Shown here: piece by piece, positions 24,846 through 38,210 of the stretch
Position numbering within the stretch: position 1 is the stretch's first letter
Layout: each line of letters starts with the position of its first letter
Assembly (NCBI GenBank): GCA_022747635.1
Contig: JAKTNV010000001.1
Coordinates: forward strand, 31,557,040-31,621,039
DNA: 64,000 nucleotides
DNA from: Hetaerina americana
Lineage: Eukaryota > Arthropoda > Insecta > Odonata > Calopterygidae
Reading direction: 5' to 3'
Notes under the pieces: model-generated
Seen by the model: only the letters and a program-made list of their open reading frames with translations
Database searches by the model: none
Told to the model about the DNA's origin: nothing
Translations under genes and position numbers: made by a program

Positions 24846-26433
24846 ACGTCAGTTACGAATAATTGAACTTTCTGAATCCCTTAAATCACGAAACCAAAAA
24901 TTATGTAATGGATAGTGACCGTACAACACATTGTCTCATACTCTCATAGTTGCTTGAAGGGTATAGAATATAGGCTTATGTTTACTTCCGTGTGAGAGGC
25001 TATTTGAATTCGTTCCTGAATGATTGATAAGAGTTTTCTGTCTTACTATACAGCCAAAGGGACGCGAGATAATAAATTTGCACAACTACATTATTATCAT
25101 CAGTACATTTCAAAATCTTTTCTTCAGGGACACTCACGGGACAAGCAGTAATAGTTAGCTGAACAGATAACTAAAATGTTTGTGTTTTGATTGTTTCACT
25201 TTCGGGGAGGTTGTTTTTGTTCTCACGCCAAGTATCCTATCGTTGACTATTTAGTTTTCGAAATTCTCTCGTCCCATTCTGTTACTTTCTTCTCTTCGCT
25301 TGTGCCCCGTTCAGTCTTTACGCATCTCCTTCCCTTCGCACCCCTATCTCTGCCCTTTTGTCCACCGATGCGGCTGCAATACCCTTCGGCAGGGTCCCAT
25401 CCAACTCATCTCCTCTCTCCTTCCCCCCTTCTCACCTTAGTTCCGAAGCCATGTTCCCTATACCAACAAATCCCTGCCACACTGCAGTCTAACGCCTTCC
25501 CGTTCCTTGTCTGCAAAATCTATTCCCCTTTGCCTAACATCAGACCGTCCACCCAACGCCTTTCCTTCCCTTCGCGCTAATGCCCTCTTCCACTTGCGGG
25601 TAAATCCACCCGTCTCCTTCTCTTGCTAATACATCTCGCCTCCCGCCCTCCTAATCCATCCTTCGTCTTCCTCCTAAGCCGCCCTATTCCTATGCCCTCT
25701 TTTGCGCTGTTTATTCATCTCGTATCTCTTCTTGCCGCTCGTTTGGCTGCTTTTCTCTGGCATTTCACCAAGGTAGCCGACCCTCTTCTTTTCCCTTGCC
25801 TCCCTAGTTCATTACTTTATACCTTGGGTTCCTGAAAGTCTCTTAAAAGTTATTGAGCCCATAGTCAGAAAAATGCGGAAAATAAGTTTAGATGACAGCA
25901 TATGATATCTTGATAAAACTCTTTAATTTTTGGAATAGGTATTATACCCTGAAACATTTATAAATATTCACCTATCTATAAATGTATTCATGTATCGTAT
26001 GAAGCTTGTCACTAATGTTTTAAATACAACGTGCGGTAGCATACAGGCAACATACCTGTAACTTCCGTTTTAAAAGAGGTTTACTTTGTAAAAAAGGAAG
26101 TTATGTTTCCGCACCCTGTTTAATGAGGTTTAATGTTTATTCTAATTTGTTTTGCCAATGGAAGGCTTCCTATCTTTGAAGTCACATCATGCTGTCAGTT
26201 TTCAATATTTAAGCATAAGTGTGTAGTTGGAATGAGGTAGAACGAGTGCCACTCAGGCTTTGAGCGACTTTCTAACAACAAAAGACGGCTACAGTAAAAC
26301 TTCATATTTGACGGATATTTTGCAAGTATTTAGGTGTCGTCAATTCGCAATATAAAATTAGGAATCGTAATAAAAGAGGCAACTTGTCCCGAACCGGAAA
26401 GTAAACCTCGTGTCGAATGCTAGTACACCGGAG
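24846..26433. other. AT-rich DNA with a pyrimidine block
   Basis: 25260-25840 is C/T-rich. The rest is AT-rich. No recognisable gene. Confidence 0.5.
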
Positions 26434-26737
26434 GGGATCGAGATGGTGCGGTGGCTAACATACAGGCACCGGTAGGGCACGGGTTCGTATCCCGGATTTA
26501 GCAGATATTTTCCACGGTTACACGATCCCTACTTTGCTTTGTGGAGAGCACTTTGAGTGAGTACGACGTCCGTCGGGTGGGACGTTAAAACTGAAAACCC
26601 TTTGGTGCCTTTCGACAAGAGATGGCTAATGCCGACACCGGATTCTCTCTACACTACCTTTCCCATTCATTCCTAATGGCGCCAATGACTTCAGCTGTAG
26701 GTCGCCTCCCCTAAACCTACTATTACTACTCTAAGGC
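26434..26737 (+). mobile_element. SINE-1 copy, tRNA-derived, full length
   Basis: The head contains an A-box-like tggtgcggtgg (about 26443-26453). A B-box GGTTCGTATCC follows about 40 bases later, the spacing of an RNA polymerase III internal promoter. The body carries gatccctact...gtggagagcactttgagtgag, cgtcgggtgggacgttaaa, ctaatgccgacaccgg and ggtcgcctcccct, then a (TACTAT)-like tail. All of these recur in the minus-strand copy at 45243-45551. It encodes no protein. Confidence 0.85.
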
Positions 26738-26782
26738 ACCGGACGCCATCAAAATGTCATCAACATTTGTAAACTAACCAAT

Positions 26783-26853
26783 TCCTTTCGGGTGGCATGC
26801 TAATGATGGGAGATACCTAATTAAATTTTTAATTGAGCCACCCTCGAGAAAGG
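26783..26853. repeat. short inverted repeat
   Basis: tcctttcgggtggc (26783-26796) faces gccaccctcgagaaagg (26837-26853). The stem has a few-base bulge and a loop of about 40 bases. It follows the SINE, and its origin is unknown. Confidence 0.6.
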
Positions 26854-29690
26854 GGTTATTTTACTTATCCATATCGGTTCCTGTCGAGTGCGAGGATAAA
26901 GAAAGGCCCATTTTAAATTCTCGCTTCAGCTAACTGATATTCTCCTCCGACTTCCCTATGAACGCACCTCTCTCCCCATGCCCTCTTCACTCCCCAACTC
27001 ATCGCTTCCTTCTCCTTTACCCTGCGGAGCCATCTCATTCCACAACGCTCCTCCCCTTGATTCTCTCTCTTTTCCCCTCTCGCTTCTTCCTGTAGCTCAC
27101 TTGCTCCGCTCTCTCCGTCCTCCGATCCCGGAGCGTCGTTTACCGACAGCACATCTTCTCTCCGCCCCTCCCACGCCGACTCGTGAGCTGTTATCCCTCA
27201 TTTTTTCTGGAATAATGCGGAACTCTATCGAAAAAAGGAAACGGCCGATTTTTTTTGCGAAGCTGTGCGTTTTCATTCGGTTAAAAAAATATTTCCACCC
27301 TCGAATCTTCGCGGATGGGGTTCCATTTTATTTTCTGTCGGGTGCGCCGAACGCCAGAGTGAAAGATTTTGCGCATGTGCATTCGTATAATATTTATGTT
27401 TTGAAAACACTACGGTGTCTTTTGTGCATTACTGTAAACGGAGGGAGAATAAATGTGTACACATCAGGCCAGAGCTCGGAGACGCTCGACCGCGTTTATT
27501 GGATTCCCCGACTAGAAAATTCGGTGTGAACTCTTCCCTCGGGGTTTTTTTTTCGCGAGGAAGGCATAATGTTCGCTTCCGTCTCGTCCCTTTTGCGAAA
27601 CGCCTACGGAAGCGCTATTCCGCAATACGGCAAGCTTTGAATTTCTACGATATCCTCTGCGAAAAGTCCTTTTAACTGCCCACGGGTGAACGATTCGTAC
27701 CATGCCCACCCCACGGACCATCTCTTTCCCTCTCCTCCCCTCGCTCTACCTTCTCCCGCTCTCTATATCTCCCCCGCTTTGTAAGACATTTGCTGCGGGG
27801 GGATCAACGGATCACGTACTAGTGGCGCGGGGAATGTTGCGGAACGGGAAGGACGGAAGGGGCGAGCGGTAGGAGAGAGATATAGTGGGGTGTGAGGGAG
27901 GAAAGGGAGAAAGCTGGTGAAACCGAAGAGGTGGGGAAGGAAAGGATGCTCGAAGAATTTCGGCATGGGACCAGTGTTGAGGATTCTCGTAGGAGAAAGG
28001 TGTAGGGAAAAGTGTACTCTGTTTTGCCTGTTTAAGCTCAGAAGATCCGTTTCAGCCCACGGTGCAAACCGAGGCCACGGTGACCTCTCTTAATGTGCAA
28101 CGTCGTTTTGGGAGTGTAAACACACTTGTGTCTAAATAAGCGAACAACCCCAGGAACCCCAATTCAAGGGGAAACATCCTTCAACAAGCGTGTTACCTAG
28201 AATAGATGGCGGTAATTATGCAAAGGAAAATTTCAATAGGGATATTAAATTGACTTTTTTGTGAGTTTCCGATTGTTATCAATGGCTGAATATTATATTT
28301 TTCTCCTAATAGCCATGAGTTTGGCGAGTATAGAAAAATATTAGTTGGAAACAACGAGAGTAGGCGGTTATGGTGAACCATTTTATCTTTTCGCATAGCA
28401 ACAGATATTATTATTTAACATCAAATGTTTTACAAATACTGTCAGTAAATACGTTTAAAAAATCTTTCCTGCTAATAAGAATTATTTGATTTTATCAAAT
28501 GTGTAGTTTGCTAGCGAAATCTTATAATCCACAAAAGAAAAAAAAAGTTTATTAAATGAAACAGTGATAACTACTATCATATAATAAAATCATTATTTTC
28601 ATGCCAATGCTTCTTCAACAAATACTGACAAAGACTTGTGAGTAGTAAGCGAAACGCAATCCCCTCAGGCGTATTTATGGTTAAATAATTGTCTATATTT
28701 GCTTATTCAATGGATCCCATTCTCAACCAGTGACCGGAAGCGTGTGTTTTAACATTATTTCGAGCAAATTGAGATTTTTTATTCAAAAATTATTTCTTCG
28801 TATAAGGGCAAGAGATTTCCTTCTATTAAAAAGGCTGCATATGTTATAGTAATTTCCCTAGAAGGAAGAAAAGAATGGGTTCACTTGGCCATTGAGGTAC
28901 AAAATATGCGATGCATAAAAATTGTGCACGGAAGGCAGGAATCCACTATAAATACCAGAAAAAATCCCAAATTAGCGAGGGGGCACAAAGGGGGCCTAGC
29001 GGTGTGACGGCGCCGAAATTATGCAATGAAAGAAATCGGCGAGGGAGATAGGAACAAAGTGTCCAGTGCGCATCCGTCGCTTTACGACGCGCGAGGGGAT
29101 TAACAAAAACGAGGCTTGGAGGCGGAATGAAAAGGGATTTGAGGGTGCGAGGGAACACGCATTCATTCCTTTTCACGGGCCCTGCCAAATAATTTAGCAA
29201 AGGTTCTCGAGATTTGTCGTTCGCTGTTTATAAACGAGGAAGAAAGTGGAACGGGAAGAGTAGGAGTTAGATGATTGGGGTGGGGGGTTGGTTGGTACCG
29301 CAGTGTTTACGAGGGTGAAAGTGTCTTAAGGGGAGTGATAGAATAGAGCGAGGTTGGATTTTCCTCCTATATGGTGGAGCATGTGTGAATTCGTGTGTTT
29401 GGTGGTTTAAAGAGACACGAGAAGGAAGGGTGTGAGTTTTGCAAAAACTTGTTCCACGAAAACGAAGTGGAATGGAATAAAACGCATTTATTAATCTAGG
29501 CAATCCAATTAGAGGAACAATCGCACGCGAGAGCACAAGTGCACAGGTATAAGGAAACCTCATCGATTCCGAAAAGAGCTGCGTTTACTGCTGGCGGTAA
29601 TATATATTTATGATATTTATTCAACAGTGAAAACATTTAAAATGCGTCAGACTTTGATGCCAATATTTTTTTGAGCATGTCTATTTTGTG
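26854..29690. other. mixed DNA, no gene recognised
   Basis: 26930-27210 is C/T-rich. 27240-27720 is CpG-containing, with a gcgcatgtgc motif near 27372 that resembles an NRF-1 type site. 27830-27960 is G/A-rich, and 28000-29230 is mostly AT-rich. Frames of up to 183 codons have no known motif. Confidence 0.45.
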
Positions 29691-32600
29691 CAGAACGAGG
29701 GTGACAAACAAGGCTTTGGGTATGAGGGGATGAGAGATAGAGAGAGAAGTTGGAGAAGAAGGGTAGCAGAGGATACGTGGGAGGAATCGAAGTGGCTGGT
29801 GAACAAAGAGAGGCTCATACGAGAAAGAAAATGGAAATGAGAGAAGCAGAGTGAGTGGCAGAGAGAGGTGGGTAGGTGCAGAGTACTCCGGGGCAGAAGC
29901 ACGGGTGAGAGGGACGAGGAAAAAGGGAGGAAGAGAGAGTGCGGAGAATATTTTTTCCGGAGGGATGGTGAAGGGTTGCGGGGCGAAGAGGAGAGAGAGA
30001 GGGGTCGCCGTTTGTTGGGCGGAGAGATGGGGGCAGGAGACGGGGAGCTAATAGAATATCACGGAATGGATTGCGAGGCCTTCGCCTGGGAGGGGAGAGG
30101 AGGTGAGCGGGGGTGAGAGTGAGTGAGGGAGGGAGAGAGAGAGGAAGAGAAAAAGAAAGACAAGGGAGGAAGGGGAAAGGGTTATAGAGAGAGGAGTGGG
30201 AGAAAACGCTCCCTTCGATCGGCACTTCATCAGGTCAGCCTCCACCCACAACCCCTCCTATTTTTACTCCTCCCACTCCACCCCCGCGTCTCTTCTTCGG
30301 CCCCCCCCTCAACCATCTCCCAACACGAATCCCTTTCCCCTCGCCCATCTACCCAACATCCCATTCCCTTCCTCCGGCCTTCCATTCTCACAACAAACAC
30401 ACACATACATACTCCACCCACCCACACCAGTCCAAAACGCCCACACGTCTACTCTCCCCTTCTCCATGCCCCCCACCCCCCGCTCTTTCTCTTTCCTACA
30501 GAGACACACACGGTGGTCTCGCCCACACAAACTTGCACATACACTCTTTCTCACTTTTTCCCTCTCCCTCCACCCCCAGCTCCCTTTCTCTCTCTCACTC
30601 TTGTCGCACTCTCCTCTAATGTTCGACGCTGAGAGGGGATACTCGAGCCCTTCACCCCGCCCTCCCCTCATTATCCTCAACCATCCTCCCCATCACCCTT
30701 TCCCCGCAATTCGACTCACCCTCCTTCACTCTTTCCTCCACCGCCATCCCTGGATTCGGTCCTTTCCAGCCACCACCATCCACCCCTCCTCCTTATTCAT
30801 TCCTTTTCCCTCCCCCTCCCGAGATCTCCCTCAACCCTGCTGGTGTCCATCCAATCCAGGAACCCCATACCGTCGTCGTCCTCGCAGCAGGCCCCCGCTT
30901 CCTCTCTCCTTTGCCTCCCTTCCTCCGACGATCCCCGGAGCGTCCTTTATCTCGGTCCCCGACAAACTGACCCACACCGGCCATAACATTGCCCCCCCTT
31001 CATCCCTCCCCCCATGCTTCCTTTTCCCCTTTCGCCCTCCACCCCCCTCTCTCCGTCTCACTCTTGCTCCCTCATCTCCCGTGGTCTCTCTCTCTTTCTC
31101 TCACCCTCACAGGAACCTCCTCTGCCAGACCGCCCAACCTCCCCATCTCTCTTCTTCTTTATTACTTTCCATCCATCCCCTCCACTCTCTCCGCAGCACT
31201 CGTTGCCTCCCCACTCTTCCCCACCAGGGGCCGTGCCACCTCCCTTTAACGCCGCGGCACCTCTTCTCTTATGTTGCTGCCCCCAGCCATTCCCTCCGAC
31301 GCGCCCCCACCCCGTCTCACTCCCCCTTCCCTCCTCTCACCGCCGTTCTACCCCCCCGCTACCTCCCTCCACCCCTCGCAGAGAACGGCACTCCGGACGC
31401 CTATCTGAAAGTCAGATTGCCTTGTTTATCGGGAGTAGCGAGGAAATGAGGTGCCGCCGTGGTGGGATAAGGACGGAGACAGGGGTTTTAAGGGAGCGGA
31501 GAAGGGGGGAGGGATTTTTGTGGGAGGATATGGGGTGAGGTGTGGGTAGAAGAAGGGGAGGCAGCGGGATTAAGGGAATACGGGGAAGAGGCGAGAGTTT
31601 TTGAGGAGGGCAGGCAGGGCGTTATTAGCGTGCAGGGATAGGAGGAGAGGGGGACGTTGTACTGCGTGCGAGGCGCGAGAGAAAAATCCGTGGCGAGTAA
31701 GCAGGCTTAGCGGTGCGGGATGGAGGAAAAGGTTGGTGTCGTCTGGTTTTGGGGAAGGGGGCCGGGAAGGAGAGAGAGAGTTGGCTGAAAAAGGAGTGGG
31801 TCGGGATCCGGATTTCTCGTGGTGGGGATCGAGGGTGAGGGACTGGAAAAGGAAGGAATGGCTGGTGGAGAAGGGGGATGCGATCGGGGGAGATTGCATT
31901 TTGGCAGCAGCACGAGAAGCACCTCCGGAGGAAAGTTGAAACGGGGGATGAGACGCAGGAGGAAGAAAAGAAAAAGCAGAAGTAAAAGGAGGTCGGTATT
32001 AAGAATCAAAGGGAGGGAGGTAGAATACGGAAAAGGAGAAAGAGGAGATGGTGAGGAGGAGGAAGTTTGAAGGGGTGATGGGGAGTAAGAAGGTGGAGCC
32101 GGGGAGGTTTCTCTGGAAGAAAAGTTGTGTGTCTCCGTCTGTTTGTGTGTGTGAGAGAGGGTGAGTGAGAGTATGTGTGTTGTTGGTTTGCGTGTGTGTT
32201 TGGCCTGTTTTCGCACGGACGGAATGGACGAGACGTGAAGACGTGGAGTCGGACGGGAGGATGGGAGATAGACGGATATATACGGCACGGGTAGGAGGAG
32301 AAAAGATTCAAGTTGCAGAGGGAAGGAGGCGGGAAGAGAGGATGGCACCGAATGTGGACGGTTTCCATCTCTCCCCTTTAGGAGAGAAAGCTGAAGAAGT
32401 GTAGTATAGGTGGGGGGAATGGGAACCGAACGAATCGGTGATACGGACGGCGGCGGGTTAAGAATGGGGCAGGGTGTGCGGGATCTCCCGAGTTGGTTGT
32501 TTTTCGAGATCTGATCCGATTGGAGAAGGAAAAAGGGGGAAAGGAGAAAAAGGGAGAGAGGTGTCGGAAAGAGAAACAGAGAAGGAGAGAGAGAGGGTGC

Positions 32601-32720
32601 GGAAAAAAAGTAGTGGCTTCAAGATCGGAATGGGGAAGGGAAGTAATAGTGTGTGTATGTGTGTGGCGGTGCGGGGATTGACGAGGAGTGTGGGGTGGCG
32701 AATTCCTCGGATACGGAAAT
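29690..32720. other. triple strand-skew domain: purine / pyrimidine / purine
   Basis: The plus strand is G/A-rich at 29690-30215, C/T-rich at 30220-31395 and G/A-rich again at 31436-32720. Switches occur within a few tens of bases. A 417-codon frame (30196-31449) and several others of 170-210 codons are present, but all are Ser/Pro/Leu/His-rich or Arg/Gly-rich. They lack domain order and exist because such strands rarely contain TAA, TAG or TGA. Confidence 0.75.
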
Positions 32721-34770
32721 AAATAAGAATTCGATGTTTTTTTTGAAGATCCGTAAACAGGCTCGAACCGGCGCCCTTTTACGCGTGACGTGAACTGGGA
32801 GATGGGGAATTGGCGTAAAGGAAGGGCTCGTAGGGCTACGCGGACATTTGTTCGTCTTTGCCCGCCGATCAAAACGCCATCAATCTGAAGCCGTAAAGTA
32901 GCGAATCCCATGGTTCAATCTTGCTCCCAGGTGTCTTGGGAAGTAGGTAGTAGCAGCCATGGGGATTGGCGGGCAGCGCAAATGATGTATAGCCCAAAGG
33001 TCCTCGGATCGTATCGCTCTTGGGGCTTAGACGTTGTGTTGTATCCTACTGCGGACATTGAATTGCGTTGTTTAGCCGGACTGTAGAGGGAGGTGAATAC
33101 GTGCACTTGGTGGTTATCTCCTTTGGTACCAGAATTGAATGCGGACTACAATGTAGACGCTGTGTTACTGATTGTTTGACTTTCTTGAAGGGCCATATCA
33201 AGTATGGCACTCAATGTTATTGTGATAGGTAACCTACAGTATATAGGTATTTGTTTTATGATTCCTAACATCATTCATTTCTCTTAGCATCATTTGATTC
33301 CTTATCTACCTTCTGACTGATTCTGAATGAAAAAAAAACATTTTTCCCACGCTTAAGCCTTCTTCAGCTACTCGTATTTTCAAACCGCCATCAGGGTGTT
33401 TAATATGCTGTTGCTATTCCTTCGTATTTCCACCTGCCTAACATTCTCCCTTCTGTAGCAGCCTTCAACAACTTATTAGGCGCTTCTCATTATCACATAG
33501 CTTCTATTAACGTTTTCTTTTACTTTTTACGAACGATTTCTTTATTACAAGAGCATATCTAACACTTATTTTCAAGACTTCTTTAAACAACCTAATTTCT
33601 TAATCCTTTATATTAAAATATGTACATATTAGAGGTAAAAACCTCCTAAAGGGTCTCTGCGGACCAAGAGTAGGCTATGAAATCATTTTGCATAAAATTC
33701 GACATTTTTCAGATCGTCAGTTTTCTTACTGTCCAATTATTGGGAATGCTTTTATATTTTCAATACATACTTACACTTTCAATCCTGCCTTGACATTTTT
33801 CCTTACTGATTCATCGTTTGAAAATCTAATTTGTTTCGTTTTATTATTCTTTTGATCTTCATCACACGTTTCTGTGGTCGATATATTTTCTTTTGAAGGT
33901 TAACAAACAAGTACAAGGTGCTTGGATGATAATGGAATATTTTGTCTCGAACTCCTACTGTCGATCCCATATTTCCATTGTACGTGTATACCTAGGTTAG
34001 AGCATTACTATTCTTCTAGCGGTAACAAGTGACGTTTAATACTGTAGATTACGCCTATATTCTTAAATGTACACATTCTTCTATTCTGTATTACACAGTT
34101 CTCAACCTTCACGAAAAGGATAAAGCTATCTAGATTATTATCCATGTGTATATTAAAAAATAATTCTCCTTGCCGTTACAGCGTAATGGGTTTCTCTCTG
34201 CTTTCTAAGTTCAAACATATTTCCCTATTTATTTACTATCTCTAATCTTTCATGCTGACCATATGCTAGTAACATAGCACATGAACATTAGTCATTTATC
34301 CATAATCATCACATGGTATTTCTACAAACTTATTTTTCCCCGTAATGGGGATTTTAATTATACCTATATCATAATTTAGCTTCATTTTAATTGGTCTTAA
34401 AGTATAACCATAAAAAAACTCTTACTTCCGTTTGACCTGTTTGTGCAATTCTTCTGAAGCCAATACTTCTACTTGAATTACACGGATCTCTTCTGCAGAA
34501 GTTAATTTGTCTCGGCCATTACATTACCACTCTTGATAAGATGAGCACGCGGATACATTGCTGAAAATTCATAAGAAAAGCGTGTTCGTTCATAAATTCA
34601 GGATACGCTGCGATACACAATCCAGAGAAATAAGCACGATTAAATTGATTTCCTAGGTCTAGTTTCTTTTCCTTTCAGTTAGAATCAAAACAAACCCCTT
34701 CTCTTCTCTCTTTATTTATATTTTAGCGGAAAAAACCGCGCGGCAATTGGTTCAGACACGAAGTCACCTC
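32721..34770. other. AT- and T-rich DNA, nothing recognised
   Basis: A balanced stretch to about 33130, then T-rich sequence without long frames or repeat ends. Confidence 0.5.
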
Positions 34771-35880
34771 AATTGTGAATGACTCGAAAGAGAGGATTTG
34801 AATGAGGTCTGAAGGAGAGTGAGATGTGGATCAGTGTGGTGGGGTTTGTGGTCGGAAGAGGATCATTCGTGGAACGGAAGGTTAGCGGAGTGGCGGGGCG
34901 GATAGAGCTTTAAATAAGGTTACCTGAAGTGTGCAAAACTCGTTTCAGTGACGTCATGTTTCGCCATGCGCAAGCGGGAAAAGCAAGGGCAGAGGATTTC
35001 GCAGTAAAATCTAACTATTTATGGTGTTTGGTAAGGAGGATGAGGGAGAGAAACGCTCACGATTCGCAAAGATTGCGGTATTTTTTATATTTTTGTGTGT
35101 GTGCATATACTGGTGTGTGTGTGTGACGTAGAGGAGGACTGGCGGGCGCTAATACTACTGCAGTACCACTCGGTATAGTTTTAAAAGATGGGGAAAGAGA
35201 ATTTTGGCTGGAGTGTAATGGCTATTTTCGCGTGGGAGGTCAAAGTGTGGTTGAAAGGGGTCGGAATGGGAATTGCGGGGGTGGTGAAAAGAAATAGAGA
35301 GAGTGAGAGAAGGGAGTAGTCACTTCGGGCGGGAGGGATGTGGAAAGAAGATAATGGTGTGGTGTGAGGACGCCTTACTGAGGAGGGTCTGAGGGACGTT
35401 GGTGAGGAAGACGCGCGGTTTGGAATTGGTAAGGGGTAGGGTTAGGGATACGGGAGTAGTGATCCCAGAAGGGGAAGGGGGTGTGTGTGAGGAAAGGGTT
35501 TATTTTTTTTTGGATCGGGTCCTCGGGTGGGGGATGAGTGGTCTGAGGTTCAGAGGGTGGAATATCGCGGCGGAGATAAAGAAGGGGAGTAAAGAGAGGG
35601 GGGAGAGCGGAGATAGTGGCGAGGGCGGAGCGGAGATGAGGCAATGTAGTGCATCAAGTGGAAATTGGGGTTTATGGAGTTTATGAGCGGTGAATAAATA
35701 AATAAATGAATAAAAAATAACGGAATCGGAGAGGAGAGGGGGGGGCATTGAGGAGAAAACTGGAGCAGCCATGGAGAAGGGGAGGACGAAGAGGTGTGGA
35801 GGGGAGGGAGGATGTTATAGCGGGAGAGCGAGGTAGAGGGATACCATTTTCGGACGAGAGGGCTCTCTCACTCTCTCTTT
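34770..35880. other. purine-rich block
   Basis: G/A-rich on the plus strand, turning to C/T-rich near 35865-35935. Frames here are compositional. Confidence 0.6.
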
Positions 35881-38040
35881 CCCTATCTTCCCATCTCGCC
35901 GAACCCCCCATCCCCTCTCACTGCTTCCCCTCCACATGCACCCCTTTCGGTTCAAGCAGTGCCGCTCACGTCGGGGCGCGTTTGGCGAACTGTACGTGAT
36001 GAGTGAGGAAAATCTGCAAATTGCGATCGATGATGCAAGGATAAGGGAGCGAGGAAGCATTGTCCGTCAAAATGAGACAGCCACTGGATCGCTATATGTA
36101 GTTCGGGCCGCATTGTTATCCGCGTTGACTTTTTTGGACAAAGGAACAGAGGAAATGTATACACAAATGTGCATCTGGGTATGCATTTTATATCTTTTTA
36201 TCAACTTTGGAGTGCTCGCCCGCGTGCCTGTCGGTCGCCAGCGCCATATCAAGGGGACTTCAAATTAAAACCATGGCGCGCTGCATAATTAATAGGCAAT
36301 GCCTTCGCCACGAGTTACTCCACAATAGATGGGTCCAATAAAAACAAAAACTTTTCAGTCGCGAACCGCTTAATTAATTAATCCCCAATTCAGTCTATTG
36401 GATTCGTTTGCCGTATTTTCGACTACTTATTTTTTTGAGAATAAGTAATTTATGCATCGCTTCCTTTCACTGGAGAAGTTAATTATTAACACATTTTCTT
36501 GGACAATGTATTGAAATAGGTTTAGTTTATTATATTCTTACATTGACAATAGATTGAAAAACAAATTTTTGTGATAACTTATACGTGGCTATTGCTATTT
36601 TGAAGTAAATCTGTAACTCAATTGTGATCTAAGCTTGTCTCTCAAATCTTAACCTTGCATTCCATGGCATAATTATTAGCAATGATAAAGAAAACCGTCG
36701 ATTTCTTAATGAACATCTAATACATCTCAATTATGATCCGATTAGAAGAAGGTTGTTTTTCTTTGTTGATGAACTTTGGCTTATAGGTCAAGGTTATTAC
36801 GATAAAATTGATGCTTTGTTATGCTTCTACGGTATAGTATATTTTATCGATATCGCTGATTCTATGAGATAGCGAGTCCTTTACAGGTTAAACAGTTTTT
36901 GGCTTGTCAAAAGAAAAGATCCAATGCCTGGACTAGGTTTATTGTATCTCCTTGTTCTAACTGAAAAGAGCATACATCCACAACGTAATTCCGTAACGTA
37001 AAATACCCATCGTGCTCTCTCTTGTGTGAAATGTCGATTTTATTATTACTACAATGTTTTCAGTGCATTTGCGTTAGATCTTGGAAAAAAGGACCGAGAA
37101 TCGGCCATAGTTTATTCTGTTGCGCCGTTTTTATTTATTAACTATGAAGTTTACAGTGATTAAAAAAAAGCCTTCATATTGAAGCATTCCCGTTGTCGAT
37201 CGAGAAATTAATTCCACTCCAGTTGTATATGATCGTGGATTACACGCCGAGGACTTATCCATGGTGACCGCATGGTAGAATACATAGTCATTCATGGTGG
37301 AAGGGTTTTGAGAAAAGACGAGATGCTTGCAAAAAAAAATAAGGCTTTCCGGTAAAAATCACAAAATTTGGAATCCCATGCCCTGACCCACTTTTGTGCA
37401 TAACGTACAAGCCGGTATTTAGGACGCATGTAAGCCCCGAGTCCTTTGTACGAGACTTAAGTTTCACGACCTCATGCAGGTGCATTGTCCCAAAAGCAGG
37501 GTAATTCCAAGTCATTCTAACTTGAAACACAGGCAAATTTTAAACGGTTTCGCGCCTCACACGGAGGTGATCGTAGGTGTTTGCTGCCGCTGCTTCACGC
37601 AGAGATAAACCCTTCCTCTTAGAGAGCTCTAACGTCTTCGTATGACTCAATTCACTACCGAGTGAGAGCACGATGATCATTTAGGACTGCATTAAAAATG
37701 TGCAGGGCACGTTAATTATTTGGCCTAAAAGTTAATTTTCCACAGACATCCGTCGTCGTTCCGATTGTATCAGCCCAGTGAATAGATTGTTCTCCAACAC
37801 GGATTTTTTTTATGACAATGGGCTCCAGAAGTGGCTTTCGCGATACGGATAACTTTTTTCAAAGTTATTCCCAACTCAATTTGTGAAGTTTTTGAAACGT
37901 TAAGACAAATTCGGTCCGGGGGGGAGAGGGAGGGGCGCCCCACGTGCCCCGGTTTCTGAATGAGGTGATATAATCCGCTTATAAAGTTATACCCCCTCCC
38001 ATGTCCCGAACTCAACCCCCGTCCTCCCCTCACCCCTCCC
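35881..38040. other. AT-rich DNA, nothing recognised
   Basis: A 110-codon plus-strand frame (35936-36268) has a less biased composition but no motif I recognise and no supported splice sites. Confidence 0.45.
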
Positions 38041-38210
38041 ACGTTGCTCGTCCACCCGAGACCGGGCTCCAAGATACATAATCATCTCGCCGCGTACAAT
38101 TTCGAGCTCTCCGGATTTCGCCAAACTACCACGCCAGGCACCATTTTGGCGCGATCCGTCGCGAAACCGATGGTAATTATCGACGTCGCTTTTCCCTTAC
38201 TTTTCTTCAT
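38040..38210. promoter_or_regulatory. CpG-dense patch, possible promoter or enhancer
   Basis: Short CpG-rich sequence with an E2F-like tttggcgcg near 38145-38153 inside ccattttggcgcg. No TATA box, initiator or downstream gene could be tied to it, so this is only a compositional suggestion. Confidence 0.15.

Noticed and set aside
26434..26510. tRNA gene on the plus strand
   Set aside because: Only the box A and B spacing is tRNA-like. The cloverleaf does not close, and the same head and body recur at 45243-45551, so it is a SINE.
30196..31449. 417-codon open frame, the longest in the window
   Set aside because: It lies entirely in a C/T-rich block where stop codons are rare. The product is Ser/Pro/Leu/His low-complexity with no domain, overlapping frames are also open, and the first codons sit across the composition switch.
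31707..32368. 120- to 213-codon Ser/Pro/His-rich minus-strand frames
   Set aside because: Shadow of the G/A-rich block. Overlapping frames of equal length in different phases show the openness is compositional.
35936..36268. 110-codon plus-strand frame with balanced composition
   Set aside because: No recognisable motif, no supported splice sites, and it begins in the end of a composition block. Kept only as a note in the region entry.
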